This document shows, in pieces, positions 1 through 8,088 of a stretch of 64,000 bases of DNA; within the stretch, counting starts at the first letter, position 1; each line of letters opens with the position of its first letter. The notes beneath the pieces are model-generated. The model was not told where the DNA came from. It saw nothing but the letters and a program-made list of their open reading frames with translations, and did not search any database. The stretch spans positions 24,116-88,115 of the forward strand of contig CALHYX010000081.1 in assembly GCA_938041035.1 (NCBI GenBank). The letters are read 5' to 3'. This DNA comes from an uncultured Acidimicrobiales bacterium (GTDB lineage Bacteria; Actinomycetota; Acidimicrobiia; Acidimicrobiales; SHLQ01). The position numbers and the translations under genes are program-made.

Positions 1-260
1 TTCATCGTCGTGATGAGGTAGTCGACGATGTAGGCCCGGGCCTTGTCGTCCTCCAGCAGGGTGCGCATGCCGGCCGGGCGATCCCACGTGGCCGAAGCCT
101 CGCGAAGGACCCAGTCGTTGAGCTTCTGGAAGAAGTACGCCTCCTGGTGGCCGGGCTGTACCCGCCAGCCCAGGAACAGGCCGGCGTCGGCGAGGAGTTG
201 GGCCAGCATGCTCGTGCCCGAGCGGTGCATGCCCACGATGATGATGGGTTGAGCGGTCAT
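1..260 (-). CDS. Sulfotransferase family protein (5' part only)
   Basis: The reading frame starts at the ATG complementary to 258-260 and stays open to the left edge, so only about 86 N-terminal residues are present. Residues 6-19 read IIIVGMHRSGTSML, the 5'-phosphosulfate-binding loop that opens PAPS-dependent sulfotransferases and related protein-tyrosine or heparan sulfotransferase folds. The family transfers sulfate from PAPS to a hydroxyl or amine of a carbohydrate, lipid or protein; the acceptor cannot be told from this fragment. No clear Shine-Dalgarno sequence precedes the ATG. The gene is divergent from the GH5 gene to its right. Confidence 0.8.
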   Translation of the reverse strand, partial: MTAQPIIIVGMHRSGTSMLAQLLADAGLFLGWRVQPGHQEAYFFQKLNDWVLREASATWDRPAGMRTLLEDDKARAYIVDYLITTM

Positions 261-620
261 GAGGGGACGACTGCCGGGGGTCGGTGTTGGTTGGCGGTCC
301 CGTCGATGATGACCGGCGTTGGCGGTCGCTTTGAGGATGGTCATGGGCACAACCCTTTCGGGGCGAGGGTTCGGGGAGTAGTTGGGCGGAAGAGCCCCGG
401 AAATCCTAGGGGTATTCGATGGTGATCGGCAGGCGGGGGCGGCGGCCTGAGCCAATCCAACCCGACCGAAACCCCGCACCCCTGTCGGGCGTGAGCCGTC
501 TGGCGGGGGGCCGGGTACGACGACCCACGCATTGTTGCATTTGTGTTACGGAAAGTAAACCGGCGGGTTCGCGGTAACCGTTGCCTCGGGGGACACATCT
601 GCCCACAGGAGGTCCCTCCG
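261..620. other. Intergenic region between divergent sulfotransferase and GH5 genes
   Basis: No supported gene lies here; the open frames are GC-rich shadows. The right end, about 545-620, could form a leader for the GH5 gene. It has a short hairpin with arms accg and cggt (559-576) and a GGGAC/GTCCC pairing that would place the AGGAGG ribosome site in a loop. A TTGCAT at 535-540 could be a -35 element, but no good -10 follows. I could not match it to a known riboswitch. Confidence 0.35.
607..613 (+). promoter_or_regulatory. Strong ribosome binding site that fixes the GH5 start
   Basis: AGGAGGT at 607-613 lies 8 nt before a GTG at 621. It is one of the best Shine-Dalgarno matches in the window. 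It favours 621 over the upstream GTG at 543 and over the ATG at 771 that sits directly before the hydrophobic segment. Confidence 0.7.
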
Positions 621-2738
621 GTGCTGTACGACAACGATCACGAAGCCGAAAACGTTTCCCCTGGCTCTGTCCCTGGCCCTGTCCCTGGCCCTGTCGCTGG
701 CGTCCGCCCTGTAGCTGGCGTCCGCCCTGTAGCTGGCCCTGCCCGGGGCCGGTCGGCGGCGCGGCGATGGATGGTTCTCGTCCTCGCCGCCGCGGCGGCC
801 CTCGTGCTCGCGGCGTGCGGTCCCGCCGAAGATGCCTCGCCCGCCAACACGCTCGCACCGCCCAACACCGCACCCGGCGATGGCGTCGCCCGAGAGGTGA
901 CCGGCGAGAGCACAACTGCGGCCCGCGGCGGTTCCGGCACCGGCTCCACCGGCGGTTCGCCCGCTTCCGGCGAAACCGGCCCCGGCGACGGTGCCGACGA
1001 TCCATCGGCCACCGCAGACGGCGCCGACGACGGCACCGTCGACGCCGAGTCGACCGAGGCCGACGGTCTCACGGCGGACGATTCCGACTTCTCACCCGCC
1101 GCCCGAGCCGACGGCCCCAACCCGTCAGCCTCGGTCCCCGGGTTCACCCCGCCGACCACCACCGAAGCACCCGGTTCGTCGCCGTCGACCACCCGCCCAA
1201 CCGTCACCGGCCCCTATGTCACGGCCCCGACGACCACGAAGCCGGTCGCACCGCCCGCGGTTCCCCCTACTACTCCGCCAACTACTGCGGCCCCGACGCT
1301 GCCCACTGTTCCGCCCACCAACACGGTGCCGACCAACACGGTGCCCACCAACACGGTGGCTCCGACGACCACGAAGCCGGTCGCGCCGCGGGTCCCGACC
1401 ACTACCCCCACACCCCCTACGCCCACTACGAAGCCGGTTGCCCCGCCGACGACACGGCCGACGTCTTCGCTGCCGCCCGCCCGGCCGGCGCCCACGGCAC
1501 CGCCGACTGTTCCACCAACGACTCCTCCGCCGGCCCCGGCGCCCCCGGCCCCGCCGCCACCGCCGGCACCCGCGCCGCCGGCCCCGACCCCGCCGCCGCC
1601 ACCAGCTCCCGCGCCGCCACCTCCACCAGCCCCGGCGCCGCCACCTCCACCAGCTCCCGCGCCGCCCTCTTCACCCCCACCGCCGGCACCGAGCGGTGAG
1701 CTCTGCGGCTCCGGTGGCCACTTCACGGTGAACGAGAACACCGCGGCCATCACCGACCCCCGCGGCCGGGCCTTTCTGCCGATGGGAATCAACATCACCG
1801 CCGGCTCCTACCGCGACGGCGCCTACTGGCAGAACTCCTCGGCGACGGCGTTCACCGCCGACGACGCGGCAACCCTGGCCAAGACGTGGAAGTTCAACAC
1901 CGTGCGGCTGAACGTCAACTCCGTCGCCAACCCGAACATCTGGTTCGACGCCGAACTCGACCGGGTCATCGGCCTGCTCACCGATGCCGGCATCGTCGCC
2001 ATGGTGGAGAACCATCCGTTCGGCACCGGCTTCGACCCCACCTCGAGCCAGATCACGACGACGGCCCAGGGGTTCGCCACGCTGGCGAAGCGCTGGGCGG
2101 ACAACCCCTGCGTGTGGTTCAACCCGTACAACGAACCGGGCGGCAAGCTGAACGCCTCGGTGTACCACGTGAACGCGACCGACGTGTCGGGTAACGACGC
2201 CTGGGTCGACTGGCACGTCCCGGTCATCGATGCCATTCGCGCCAAGAGCGAGCACGCGGTGATCGTGCTCGACGACACCCACTTCGGTCAGGCCCGAGCC
2301 GGCAACCGGTACGACGCGAACCAGTCGGCCTCGCTGGTCTATGGCCCCGGCCTCAATCAGAAGTTCGACAACCTCGTCTACTCGGTGCACTTCTATGACC
2401 GGTGGGGCGGGAGCAAAGCCGACCTCGGATCGTTCTTTGCCTCGGCCAAGGCCAAGGGCCTGGCCATCGTCGCCGGTGAAGCCGGCGGTCACCCCACGCT
2501 CGGTCCCTGGTACGTCCAGGCCTACTGGCCGACGGCCACCGCACTGTTCCAGATGCGCCAGCCCGGCGTCGGCATCTTGTTGTGGCACGGCAACCAGGGC
2601 TACCAGTCCGGCATGTCGGTCGGTCGAGACTTCGGCCGCCGCACCGCGGTGTGGGATGTCACCACCCGATCCGACACCGAAGCGAGCGGCACCTTGTTGT
2701 GGGATTGGACGCACAACCCGCCTAGCGCCACCCCGTAG
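621..2738 (+). CDS. GH5-type glycoside hydrolase lipoprotein with long Pro-rich linker
   Basis: 705 residues from GTG 621. A charged and repetitive N-region of 50 residues leads to a hydrophobic stretch ending in LVLAAC (Cys66), a lipobox, so the protein is probably membrane-anchored outside the cell. Residues 67 to about 360 are low-complexity Thr/Pro/Ala/Gly, ending in PPPPPAPAP runs, and form a long flexible tether. From about 361 comes a (beta/alpha)8 hydrolase domain: NPYNEPGG holds the likely acid/base Glu505, and IVAGEAGG the likely nucleophile Glu620. GH5 enzymes cut beta-1,4-glucans or mannans; the substrate here is unknown. The domain is closely similar to the next gene and both end in DWTHNPPSATP, so they are tandem paralogues. 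Confidence 0.8.
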   Translation: MLYDNDHEAENVSPGSVPGPVPGPVAGVRPVAGVRPVAGPARGRSAARRWMVLVLAAAAALVLAACGPAEDASPANTLAPPNTAPGDGVAREVTGESTTAARGGSGTGSTGGSPASGETGPGDGADDPSATADGADDGTVDAESTEADGLTADDSDFSPAARADGPNPSASVPGFTPPTTTEAPGSSPSTTRPTVTGPYVTAPTTTKPVAPPAVPPTTPPTTAAPTLPTVPPTNTVPTNTVPTNTVAPTTTKPVAPRVPTTTPTPPTPTTKPVAPPTTRPTSSLPPARPAPTAPPTVPPTTPPPAPAPPAPPPPPAPAPPAPTPPPPPAPAPPPPPAPAPPPPPAPAPPSSPPPPAPSGELCGSGGHFTVNENTAAITDPRGRAFLPMGINITAGSYRDGAYWQNSSATAFTADDAATLAKTWKFNTVRLNVNSVANPNIWFDAELDRVIGLLTDAGIVAMVENHPFGTGFDPTSSQITTTAQGFATLAKRWADNPCVWFNPYNEPGGKLNASVYHVNATDVSGNDAWVDWHVPVIDAIRAKSEHAVIVLDDTHFGQARAGNRYDANQSASLVYGPGLNQKFDNLVYSVHFYDRWGGSKADLGSFFASAKAKGLAIVAGEAGGHPTLGPWYVQAYWPTATALFQMRQPGVGILLWHGNQGYQSGMSVGRDFGRRTAVWDVTTRSDTEASGTLLWDWTHNPPSATP
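701..736 (+). repeat. Two perfect 18-bp tandem repeats in the GH5 N-region
   Basis: The unit cgtccgccctgtagctgg occurs at 701-718 and 719-736 with no mismatch. It follows shorter 12-bp repeats of ccctggccctgt at about 671-694. Together they encode a PGPVPGPVAGVRPVAGVR-like stretch ahead of the signal sequence. Confidence 0.85.
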
Positions 2739-2801
2739 GTCGCGATCTCCGGGGCCGCCCCGGTGAACCCGGGTCGCCCAGCCCCGAACGGCCCCCCGTG
2801 C

Positions 2802-2839
2802 CTGAAGCGCAACGTCGCCCCGGTGATGTTGCGCTTCAG
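2802..2839. terminator. 12-bp perfect inverted repeat between the two GH5 genes
   Basis: ctgaagcgcaac (2802-2813) and gttgcgcttcag (2828-2839) form a perfect stem around a 14-nt loop. There is no following T-tract, so it is not a classic intrinsic terminator. It sits 64 nt after the first GH5 stop and upstream of the second start. It may be a U-less terminator, an mRNA-stabilising hairpin or an operator. Confidence 0.45.
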
Positions 2840-2900
2840 CGCGTCCGGCAGCGCTGCGCCGCGGTCGGCAACAGGGGTCGGGCCGGTACGGTGGGGGAGC

Positions 2901-4178
2901 ATGAACGACGCGGTGGATCTTCGACGGGTGGGTCTGGCGATAGCCATGGTCCTCGCCCTCGTCGGGTCGGCGTGTTCCTCCGATGGCGACTCGCTCGAGG
3001 CCCTCGGATCCGATGCCGACGCGGCCGGAGCGATCGACGAGTTCGGTGAGGAACGTGCGTCCGACTCCGGCCTCGAGCCCGAGGGCTCGGCCCCGACAAC
3101 AGCCGCCCCGACAACGGCCGTCCCCGCGACCACGGTGCCGCCGAGCTATTGCGAGACCGCTCCGTTCGTCATCGACGAAACCACCGCCGTCATCGTCGAC
3201 CCCAACGGACAACCATTCTTGCCCCGCGGCATCAACCTCACCGCCGGCGCCTACGACGACGGCGCCTACTGGGAGGCGACGTCGGCGACCGACCTGACGG
3301 CCGACGGCGTGGCCAAGATGCGCGACGTCTGGGCGTTCAACACCGTGCGCCTGAACCTGCACCACGGGGCCAACCCCGACATCTTCGACGACCCGGAGCT
3401 ACTGCGGGTCATCGGCTTGTTCACTGCGGCCGACATGGTGGTCATCGTCGAGATGCACAGCTTTGGCACCGGGCTCGACCCGACCCCGGAGCAGATCCAG
3501 ATCACCGCCGACGGGTTCGCGGCCCTGGCGAACCGCTACGAGGGCAATCACTGCGTCTGGTTCAACCCCTTCAACGAACCGGGCGGCAAGGTGGACATCT
3601 CGGAGTATCACATCAACGCGGCCGACGTGAGCGCCAGCGATGCGTGGATCCAGTGGCACGTCCCGGTGATCGACGCCATTCGCGCGGTGAGCGACGCCGT
3701 GGTGGTGGTCGACGAAACCCATTGGGGCCAGGGGCGCGCCGGCAACGACTACAACCCCCTGCACTCCGCGACGCTGGTCCACGGCGAAGCGATGAACGCC
3801 CGGTACGACAACATCTTGTTCTCCGTGCATTTCTACGACCGCTGGGGCGGACGCAGTGAGGACCTCGTCGCCTTCTTCGCCGAGGCGAAGGCCAAGGGGT
3901 TGGCGGTGATCGCCGGCGAGACCGGTGGCCATCCCGAGGTCGGCAACAAGCGCACTCGGGACTCGTGGCCGACCGTGCAGGCGCTCTTCGCCCTGAACCA
4001 GCCGGGCATTGGCATCCTGCTCTGGCACGCGAACCAGGGCCACCAGTCGGGAATGAGCGTGGGTCGAAGCTTCGGGCAGCGCACGCCGGTCTGGGAGATC
4101 CTGGATCGAGCCGACACCGAGGCCGCCGGAACCCTGTTGTGGGACTGGACCCACAACCCGCCGAGCGCCACCCCGTAG
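2901..4178 (+). CDS. GH5-type glycoside hydrolase lipoprotein
   Basis: 425 residues from ATG 2901, preceded by a purine run (GGGGGAG) and by TACGGT 8 nt upstream of the ATG. The signal sequence ends in LVGSAC (Cys25), a lipobox. A short acidic and Thr/Pro linker (about 26-80) leads to a TIM-barrel hydrolase domain. NPFNEPGG carries the likely acid/base Glu226 and VIAGETGG the likely nucleophile Glu340. This is the compact paralogue of the GH5 gene to its left; it lacks the 300-residue proline tether. It probably attacks a beta-linked polysaccharide at the cell surface, substrate unknown. An alternative in-frame start at 2763 would bury the signal sequence and is unlikely. Confidence 0.82.
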   Translation: MNDAVDLRRVGLAIAMVLALVGSACSSDGDSLEALGSDADAAGAIDEFGEERASDSGLEPEGSAPTTAAPTTAVPATTVPPSYCETAPFVIDETTAVIVDPNGQPFLPRGINLTAGAYDDGAYWEATSATDLTADGVAKMRDVWAFNTVRLNLHHGANPDIFDDPELLRVIGLFTAADMVVIVEMHSFGTGLDPTPEQIQITADGFAALANRYEGNHCVWFNPFNEPGGKVDISEYHINAADVSASDAWIQWHVPVIDAIRAVSDAVVVVDETHWGQGRAGNDYNPLHSATLVHGEAMNARYDNILFSVHFYDRWGGRSEDLVAFFAEAKAKGLAVIAGETGGHPEVGNKRTRDSWPTVQALFALNQPGIGILLWHANQGHQSGMSVGRSFGQRTPVWEILDRADTEAAGTLLWDWTHNPPSATP

Positions 4179-4205
4179 CCGATCAAAAGTTCCCCGCACC
4201 GGTGT

Positions 4206-4234
4206 TTGCACCGCTCGCGCCGCTGACGTAGATT
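4206..4234 (+). promoter_or_regulatory. Promoter of the ATP synthase operon
   Basis: TTGCAC (4206-4211) and TAGATT (4229-4234) are spaced by 17 nt, a good match to a housekeeping sigma-70 promoter. Transcription would start near 4241 and leave a leader of about 95 nt before the first gene of the operon. Confidence 0.6.
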
Positions 4235-4334
4235 GCGAAAGGTTTCACAAGCGCGTTTCGAACGGCGCGCAACCCGGGACCGACCCGTTCGTTCGGCGGG
4301 TTGGTGCGGGACTTTCCTCGAAGCCGGAGCACAC

Positions 4335-4667
4335 GTGGACAACTCGCAACGACGCGAACTCAACGACGGGATATGGCGTAGCCACGGCGGCTACGAGCTC
4401 GCGCTCAGCCCCTTGCTGTTCGGTCTCCTCGGTTGGTGGATCGACGGGCGCCTCGGCACGTCGCCGCTCTTCGTCATCGTCCTGGCGATCGCCGCCTTTG
4501 CCGGCGTCGTGATCAAGACCTTCTACACCTACCGCTACATGATGGAGCGGGTGACGTCGGAGCGCGCCGAAGTACGGGCCGCCCGGTCGAGCACCGAACG
4601 CGCCAACGGCCTATCATCTCCCGTCGACGAGAATGCGTCGGGTGCCGCCGCGGAGGGTGCGCAATGA
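4335..4667 (+). CDS. AtpZ/AtpI-like membrane protein, first gene of the ATP synthase operon
   Basis: 110 residues from GTG 4335, chosen because GGAG at 4326-4329 lies 5 nt upstream and because the longer frame from 4233 adds an Arg-rich tail typical of non-coding GC-rich DNA. Two membrane helices are visible: LSPLLFGLLGWWIDGRLG and FVIVLAIAAFAGVVIKTFY. Small two-helix proteins of this kind (AtpZ, Pfam AtpZ/FoF1-associated) head many bacterial atp operons and are implicated in assembly of the c-ring or Mg/Ca transport. The C-terminal tail is hydrophilic. Its stop overlaps the next start (ATGA). Confidence 0.7.
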   Translation: MDNSQRRELNDGIWRSHGGYELALSPLLFGLLGWWIDGRLGTSPLFVIVLAIAAFAGVVIKTFYTYRYMMERVTSERAEVRAARSSTERANGLSSPVDENASGAAAEGAQ

Positions 4668-5167
4668 GTCAGAGCGCAGTAAACGGAGAACGCGACCTCA
4701 GCGCGCCGACCGGCGATGCCGGCGTCGACGTGCTCGTGCAGCGCCTCGAAGGCGACTCGCCCGTCGCCGCCGTCGTGCGCGATCTCATCCGTCGCGGCCT
4801 CATCGTCGGTCCACTTCTCATCGCCGCCGGCGCTATCTTCTGGGGTTCGGCCGGCGCGAGTTCGGTCGCCTTCGGGCTCGGGCTCATCCTGTTCAACTTC
4901 GCCCTGGCCGCCGCCATGCTCACCTACGCCGGCCGCATCTCCTTCGCGCTGATGGGGGCCGCCGCCCTGTTCGGCTACCTCATCCGGCTGAGCCTCATCT
5001 TCCTCGCCGTCTGGCTGGTCAAAGATGCGTCGTGGATCAAGATCGTTCCCCTCGGCATCACGATCATCGTCACCCACCTGGGTCTGTTGTTCTGGGAGCT
5101 TCGCTATATCTCCGCGTCGCTCGCCTATCCCGGTCTGAAACCCAAGACCAAGCCCATCGGGCGCTAG
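4664..5167 (+). CDS. atpI: ATP synthase protein I (AtpI-like)
   Basis: 167 residues. The ATG at 4664 overlaps the preceding stop and has GGAGGG 6 nt upstream. After a soluble N-terminus of about 40 residues there are four hydrophobic segments (about 45-63, 67-88, 95-117, 122-142), as in ATP synthase subunit I. Family members help assemble the c-ring of Fo in the membrane. Sequence conservation in this family is weak, so the call rests on topology and on its place directly before subunit a. Confidence 0.68.
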   Translation: MSQSAVNGERDLSAPTGDAGVDVLVQRLEGDSPVAAVVRDLIRRGLIVGPLLIAAGAIFWGSAGASSVAFGLGLILFNFALAAAMLTYAGRISFALMGAAALFGYLIRLSLIFLAVWLVKDASWIKIVPLGITIIVTHLGLLFWELRYISASLAYPGLKPKTKPIGR

Positions 5168-5224
5168 TTTCTCTCTCGTATTTTCCGTCCCATCTTTACC
5201 CCTCTGTAAAGGAGCGAATCCGCG

Positions 5225-5965
5225 GTGATCCTCGGACTCGAATTTCCAAGCGTCTCGAACCTGGTCGAATGGCCGGGCTTCTTCAACAAGATCGGCCTGA
5301 TCTACCTGATCGCCGCCGTCGTGCCGATCCTGTTGTTCCTGGTCGCCCGGGGCCAAAAGGGTCTGGTACCGACCGGGGCCCGCAACGTCGCCGAGACGTT
5401 GGTCGGCTTCGTCGAAGAGCAGATCGTCATGCCGACGATCGGCAAGGACGGCATGGTGTACGTGCCGTTCCTGCTGAGCCTGTTCATGTTCATCGCCATC
5501 TCGAACATCTTCGAGATCATCCCGGTCTTCCAGATGCCCGGCAACGCCCGCATGGCGGCCCCGTTGGTCCTGGCGCTCATCGTGTTCTTCACCTGGATCT
5601 ACATCGGGTTGAAGAACCACGGCCTCGGCTATCTCAAAGAGGTCCTCTTCCCGCCGGGCGTACCGAAGGCGCTGTACCTGCTCGTGACCCCGATCGAGTT
5701 CCTCTCCACCTTCCTCATCCGGCCGTTCAGCCACGCCGTGCGTCTCTTCGCCAACATGTTGGCCGGTCACATCCTTCTCGTGACCTTCGGCGTGCTGTGT
5801 ATCGCGCTGTGGCAGCGGGGCCCGCTGCTCGCCGTCGAGGTGCTGTCGTTCCCCATGCTCGTCGCCCTCACCGCCTTCGAAGCCGGCGTCGCCGTGCTCC
5901 AGGCCTACGTCTTCACCATTCTCACCGGCGTCTACATCGGTGGCGCCCTCCATCCGTCGCACTGA
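5225..5965 (+). CDS. atpB: ATP synthase Fo subunit a
   Basis: 246 residues from GTG 5225, with GGAG at 5211-5214. A polytopic membrane protein. The segment SHAVRLFANMLAGHIL carries the essential Arg that faces the c-ring carboxylate during proton transfer, and the last helices (AYVFTILTGVYIGGALH) match the family end. The protein forms the proton half-channels of Fo. Position between AtpI and subunit c is the standard order. Confidence 0.95.
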   Translation: MILGLEFPSVSNLVEWPGFFNKIGLIYLIAAVVPILLFLVARGQKGLVPTGARNVAETLVGFVEEQIVMPTIGKDGMVYVPFLLSLFMFIAISNIFEIIPVFQMPGNARMAAPLVLALIVFFTWIYIGLKNHGLGYLKEVLFPPGVPKALYLLVTPIEFLSTFLIRPFSHAVRLFANMLAGHILLVTFGVLCIALWQRGPLLAVEVLSFPMLVALTAFEAGVAVLQAYVFTILTGVYIGGALHPSH

Positions 5966-6009
5966 CGTGACGATCTCTCCGGCTTTCGTCGGAGCCAAAC
6001 CAAGCTCTC

Positions 6010-6023
6010 GCCACCGCGGTGGC
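6010..6023. repeat. 14-nt palindrome in the atpB-atpE spacer
   Basis: gccaccgcggtggc is a perfect palindrome that can fold as a 5-bp hairpin with a CGCG loop. A second small hairpin (ctccg/cggag) lies just upstream at about 5978-5996. The 91-nt spacer between subunits a and c could hold structure that supports high translation or mRNA stability of atpE, the subunit needed in most copies. Confidence 0.4.
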
Positions 6024-6056
6024 AAGTAACCAAACAACACAGGAGAACAGCTTCCA

Positions 6057-6338
6057 ATGAGCAGCATTTCCACGACCGCCGTGCAGGTCCTGGGTCAGCT
6101 CGATGCCGATGCGCAAAAGGCCGCCGATGCGGCTTCGAGCGCCGGCTTCGCCTACGGCCTTGCCGCGATCGGTCCGGGTATCGGCATCGGTTACCTGGTC
6201 GGTCAGGCCGTGCAGGCCATGGCCCGCCAGCCCGAATCGGCCGGTCAGGTCCAGACCACCATGTTCCTCGGCATCGCCTTTACCGAGGCGCTCGCCCTCA
6301 TCGGCTTCGTCGTCTTCATTCTGCTCAAGTTCGCCTGA
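6057..6338 (+). CDS. atpE: ATP synthase Fo subunit c
   Basis: 93 residues with AGGAG at 6041-6045. After a short N-terminal extension (about 30 residues, rather polar) come two helices. The first has a Gly-rich face (G39, G41, G43, G45), then the RQP loop at 57-59, then the second helix with the ion-binding Glu77 in FTEALALIG. The residues around the Glu do not show the Na+-binding signature (a Gln in helix 1 with Ser/Thr next to the Glu is not clear), so a proton ring is likely. Confidence 0.95.
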   Translation: MSSISTTAVQVLGQLDADAQKAADAASSAGFAYGLAAIGPGIGIGYLVGQAVQAMARQPESAGQVQTTMFLGIAFTEALALIGFVVFILLKFA

Positions 6339-6394
6339 GCGACCGAGTCGAATTCTGACCGTTACGAAGAACACGTGAAAGGACCGAAAGGTCT

Positions 6395-6985
6395 ATGACA
6401 GTGGAGTATCGCCTCTACCTACAAGGTGAAGAGTTCGCCGTCGACGAAGACGAATCTCACGAGGGCGAAGACGGATACAGCAACGAACCAGATGAGGTCG
6501 TTAACCCGATCCTCCCGGAGATGAATGAGATTCTCTGGGCCGTTCTGTTCTTTGGTGCCCTCTTCTTCGCCATGCGATTCGTGCTCGTGCCGCCCATCCA
6601 GGCGGCCATGGCGCAACGCAACGAACAGATCCGGTCGGCCAAGGCGGCCGCCGATTCCGTCGAGTCCGACATGGGCACGGCCAAAGCCGACTACGACGCC
6701 CGGATCTCCGCGGCCCGTGACGAGGCCAACGCCCTGCTCGAGTCCGCTCGCGCCGATGCCGAAGCGCACCGCTCCGGTCTCCAGGCCGAGGCCGACGCCG
6801 AGATCGCTGATCTCCGCGCCGCCGCCGACGCCGAGATCGAAGCCGCCCGGGCCCAGGCCCTGGTCTCGGTGCGCGGTGACGTGTCGCAGATGGCGGTCGG
6901 CGCCGCATCGACGGTGATCGGCAAGCAACTCGACGTCGGGTCCCAACAAGCGGTACTCGACCGATTCATCGGGGGTGATGCGTGA
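6395..6985 (+). CDS. atpF: ATP synthase Fo subunit b (first copy, b' type)
   Basis: 196 residues from ATG 6395 (AAAGG upstream). About 45 acidic, soluble residues precede the single membrane helix (NEILWAVLFFGALFFAMRFVLV), followed by a long Ala/Glu-rich coiled coil. With the next gene, also a b-type subunit, this suggests a heterodimeric b/b' peripheral stalk rather than a b homodimer. The acidic N-terminal extension is unusual. Which copy is b and which b' is my assignment from order only. Confidence 0.85.
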   Translation: MTVEYRLYLQGEEFAVDEDESHEGEDGYSNEPDEVVNPILPEMNEILWAVLFFGALFFAMRFVLVPPIQAAMAQRNEQIRSAKAAADSVESDMGTAKADYDARISAARDEANALLESARADAEAHRSGLQAEADAEIADLRAAADAEIEAARAQALVSVRGDVSQMAVGAASTVIGKQLDVGSQQAVLDRFIGGDA

Positions 6986-7512
6986 TGACGCACCTGCTCG
7001 CAGCCGAAGGTCCCAACGGTTGGCTCCTGCCGGCCGACATCAACGAGGTGTACTGGGGCACGGTTTCGTTCCTCATCCTCGCTGCGCTCTTTCTTTGGAA
7101 GGGTCTGCCGAAGCTGAAAGAGGCCATGGCCGCTCGCAGTGAAGGCATCCGCGACGATCTCGCAGCCGCCGAACGGGCCGAGCACGAAGCCGCCGCGTCA
7201 CGAGCTGAACAGGAAGCACAGTTCGCCGACGCCGATGGTGAGGCCGAGCGGATCGTCGCCGACGCCCGCGATCGGGCCGCCGTGCTCAAGACCGACCTGA
7301 TGAAGCGGGCCGAGGCCGACGTCACCGCGTCCAAGCAGCGGGCCCGGGCCGAGATCGAAGCGTCTCGTACCCAGGTTCTCGCCGAGTTGCGGTCCGAGGT
7401 CGCCCAGCGCACGGTTCGGGCCGCCGAAGCGGTCGCCGTCGAAAACCTCGACGACACGGCCAAGAACGACCTCATCGAGCAGTACATCCAACAGGTTGGG
7501 GCCCGGTCATGA
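6982..7512 (+). CDS. atpF: ATP synthase Fo subunit b (second copy)
   Basis: 176 residues. The GTG at 6982 overlaps the previous stop by 4 nt; ATG 6985 is an equally possible start. One membrane helix near residues 27-45 (TVSFLILAALFLWKGLPKL) is followed by a continuous charged coiled coil and the conserved C-terminal block that meets subunit delta. Works as half of the peripheral stalk that holds F1 still against the rotor. Overlaps and spacing indicate tight translational coupling b'-b-delta. Confidence 0.9.
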   Translation: MMTHLLAAEGPNGWLLPADINEVYWGTVSFLILAALFLWKGLPKLKEAMAARSEGIRDDLAAAERAEHEAAASRAEQEAQFADADGEAERIVADARDRAAVLKTDLMKRAEADVTASKQRARAEIEASRTQVLAELRSEVAQRTVRAAEAVAVENLDDTAKNDLIEQYIQQVGARS

Positions 7513-8036
7513 GCAACGCCATCGAGTCCTACGCCGACGCCGTTCTGGGCGTCGCCTCCGCCGAAGGACAGTCCTCCGTCGTCGAAAGCCAGCTGGGCGA
7601 ATTCGCCCGGGCGGTGGCCGGCAACGACGAACTGTCCGGTGCGCTCAGCGACTCCTCCACCCCGGTGGCCCGGCGCCAACAAATCGTCGAGGACCTCCTC
7701 GGCAGTGCTGCTCCGGCGACCAAAGCGGTCGTGTCGATGATCGTCGGCGCCGGTCGGGCCAAGGATCTGAGCGCCATTGCTCAGGCCGTGTCCCAGCGCG
7801 GCGCCAGCGGCCGCGGCCGCCAGCTGGCCGAGGTCCGCTCCGCGGTCCCGCTCAGCGACGACCAGGTAGCCCGACTGACCGCGGCGTTGTCGCAGTCCAC
7901 GGGGACCGAGGTCGAGGTCCAGGTCATCGTGGACCCCTCCGTCGTCGGCGGCATCGTCACCCAGATCGGTGACACCGTGATCGACGGCTCGGTCCGTACC
8001 CGACTCGCCCAGATGCGTTCCAGCCTTTCGGCCTGA
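7509..8036 (+). CDS. atpH: ATP synthase F1 subunit delta
   Basis: 175 residues; the ATG overlaps the preceding stop (ATGA at 7509-7512). The N-terminal helical domain (SYADAVLGVAS) that binds the top of subunit alpha and the C-terminal half ending in DPSVVGGIVTQIGDTVIDGSVRTRLAQM, the most conserved delta motif, are both present. It is separate here, unlike mycobacteria where delta is fused to a b subunit. Confidence 0.94.
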   Translation: MSNAIESYADAVLGVASAEGQSSVVESQLGEFARAVAGNDELSGALSDSSTPVARRQQIVEDLLGSAAPATKAVVSMIVGAGRAKDLSAIAQAVSQRGASGRGRQLAEVRSAVPLSDDQVARLTAALSQSTGTEVEVQVIVDPSVVGGIVTQIGDTVIDGSVRTRLAQMRSSLSA

Positions 8037-8088
8037 ACGTCACCCCACCCTCTCGTTCCACCAGGACAACAAAGCGAAAGCGAACACC

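Noticed and set aside
545..620. A riboswitch (c-di-GMP or c-di-AMP type) ahead of the GH5 gene
   Set aside because: A few short motifs look alike, but the conserved core of neither class can be laid out. An Rfam scan would decide.
1671..3365. A 564-residue open frame on the minus strand across both GH5 genes
   Set aside because: It is antisense to two genes with clear catalytic motifs, and shows no domain or ribosome site. Long antisense frames are expected at this GC content.
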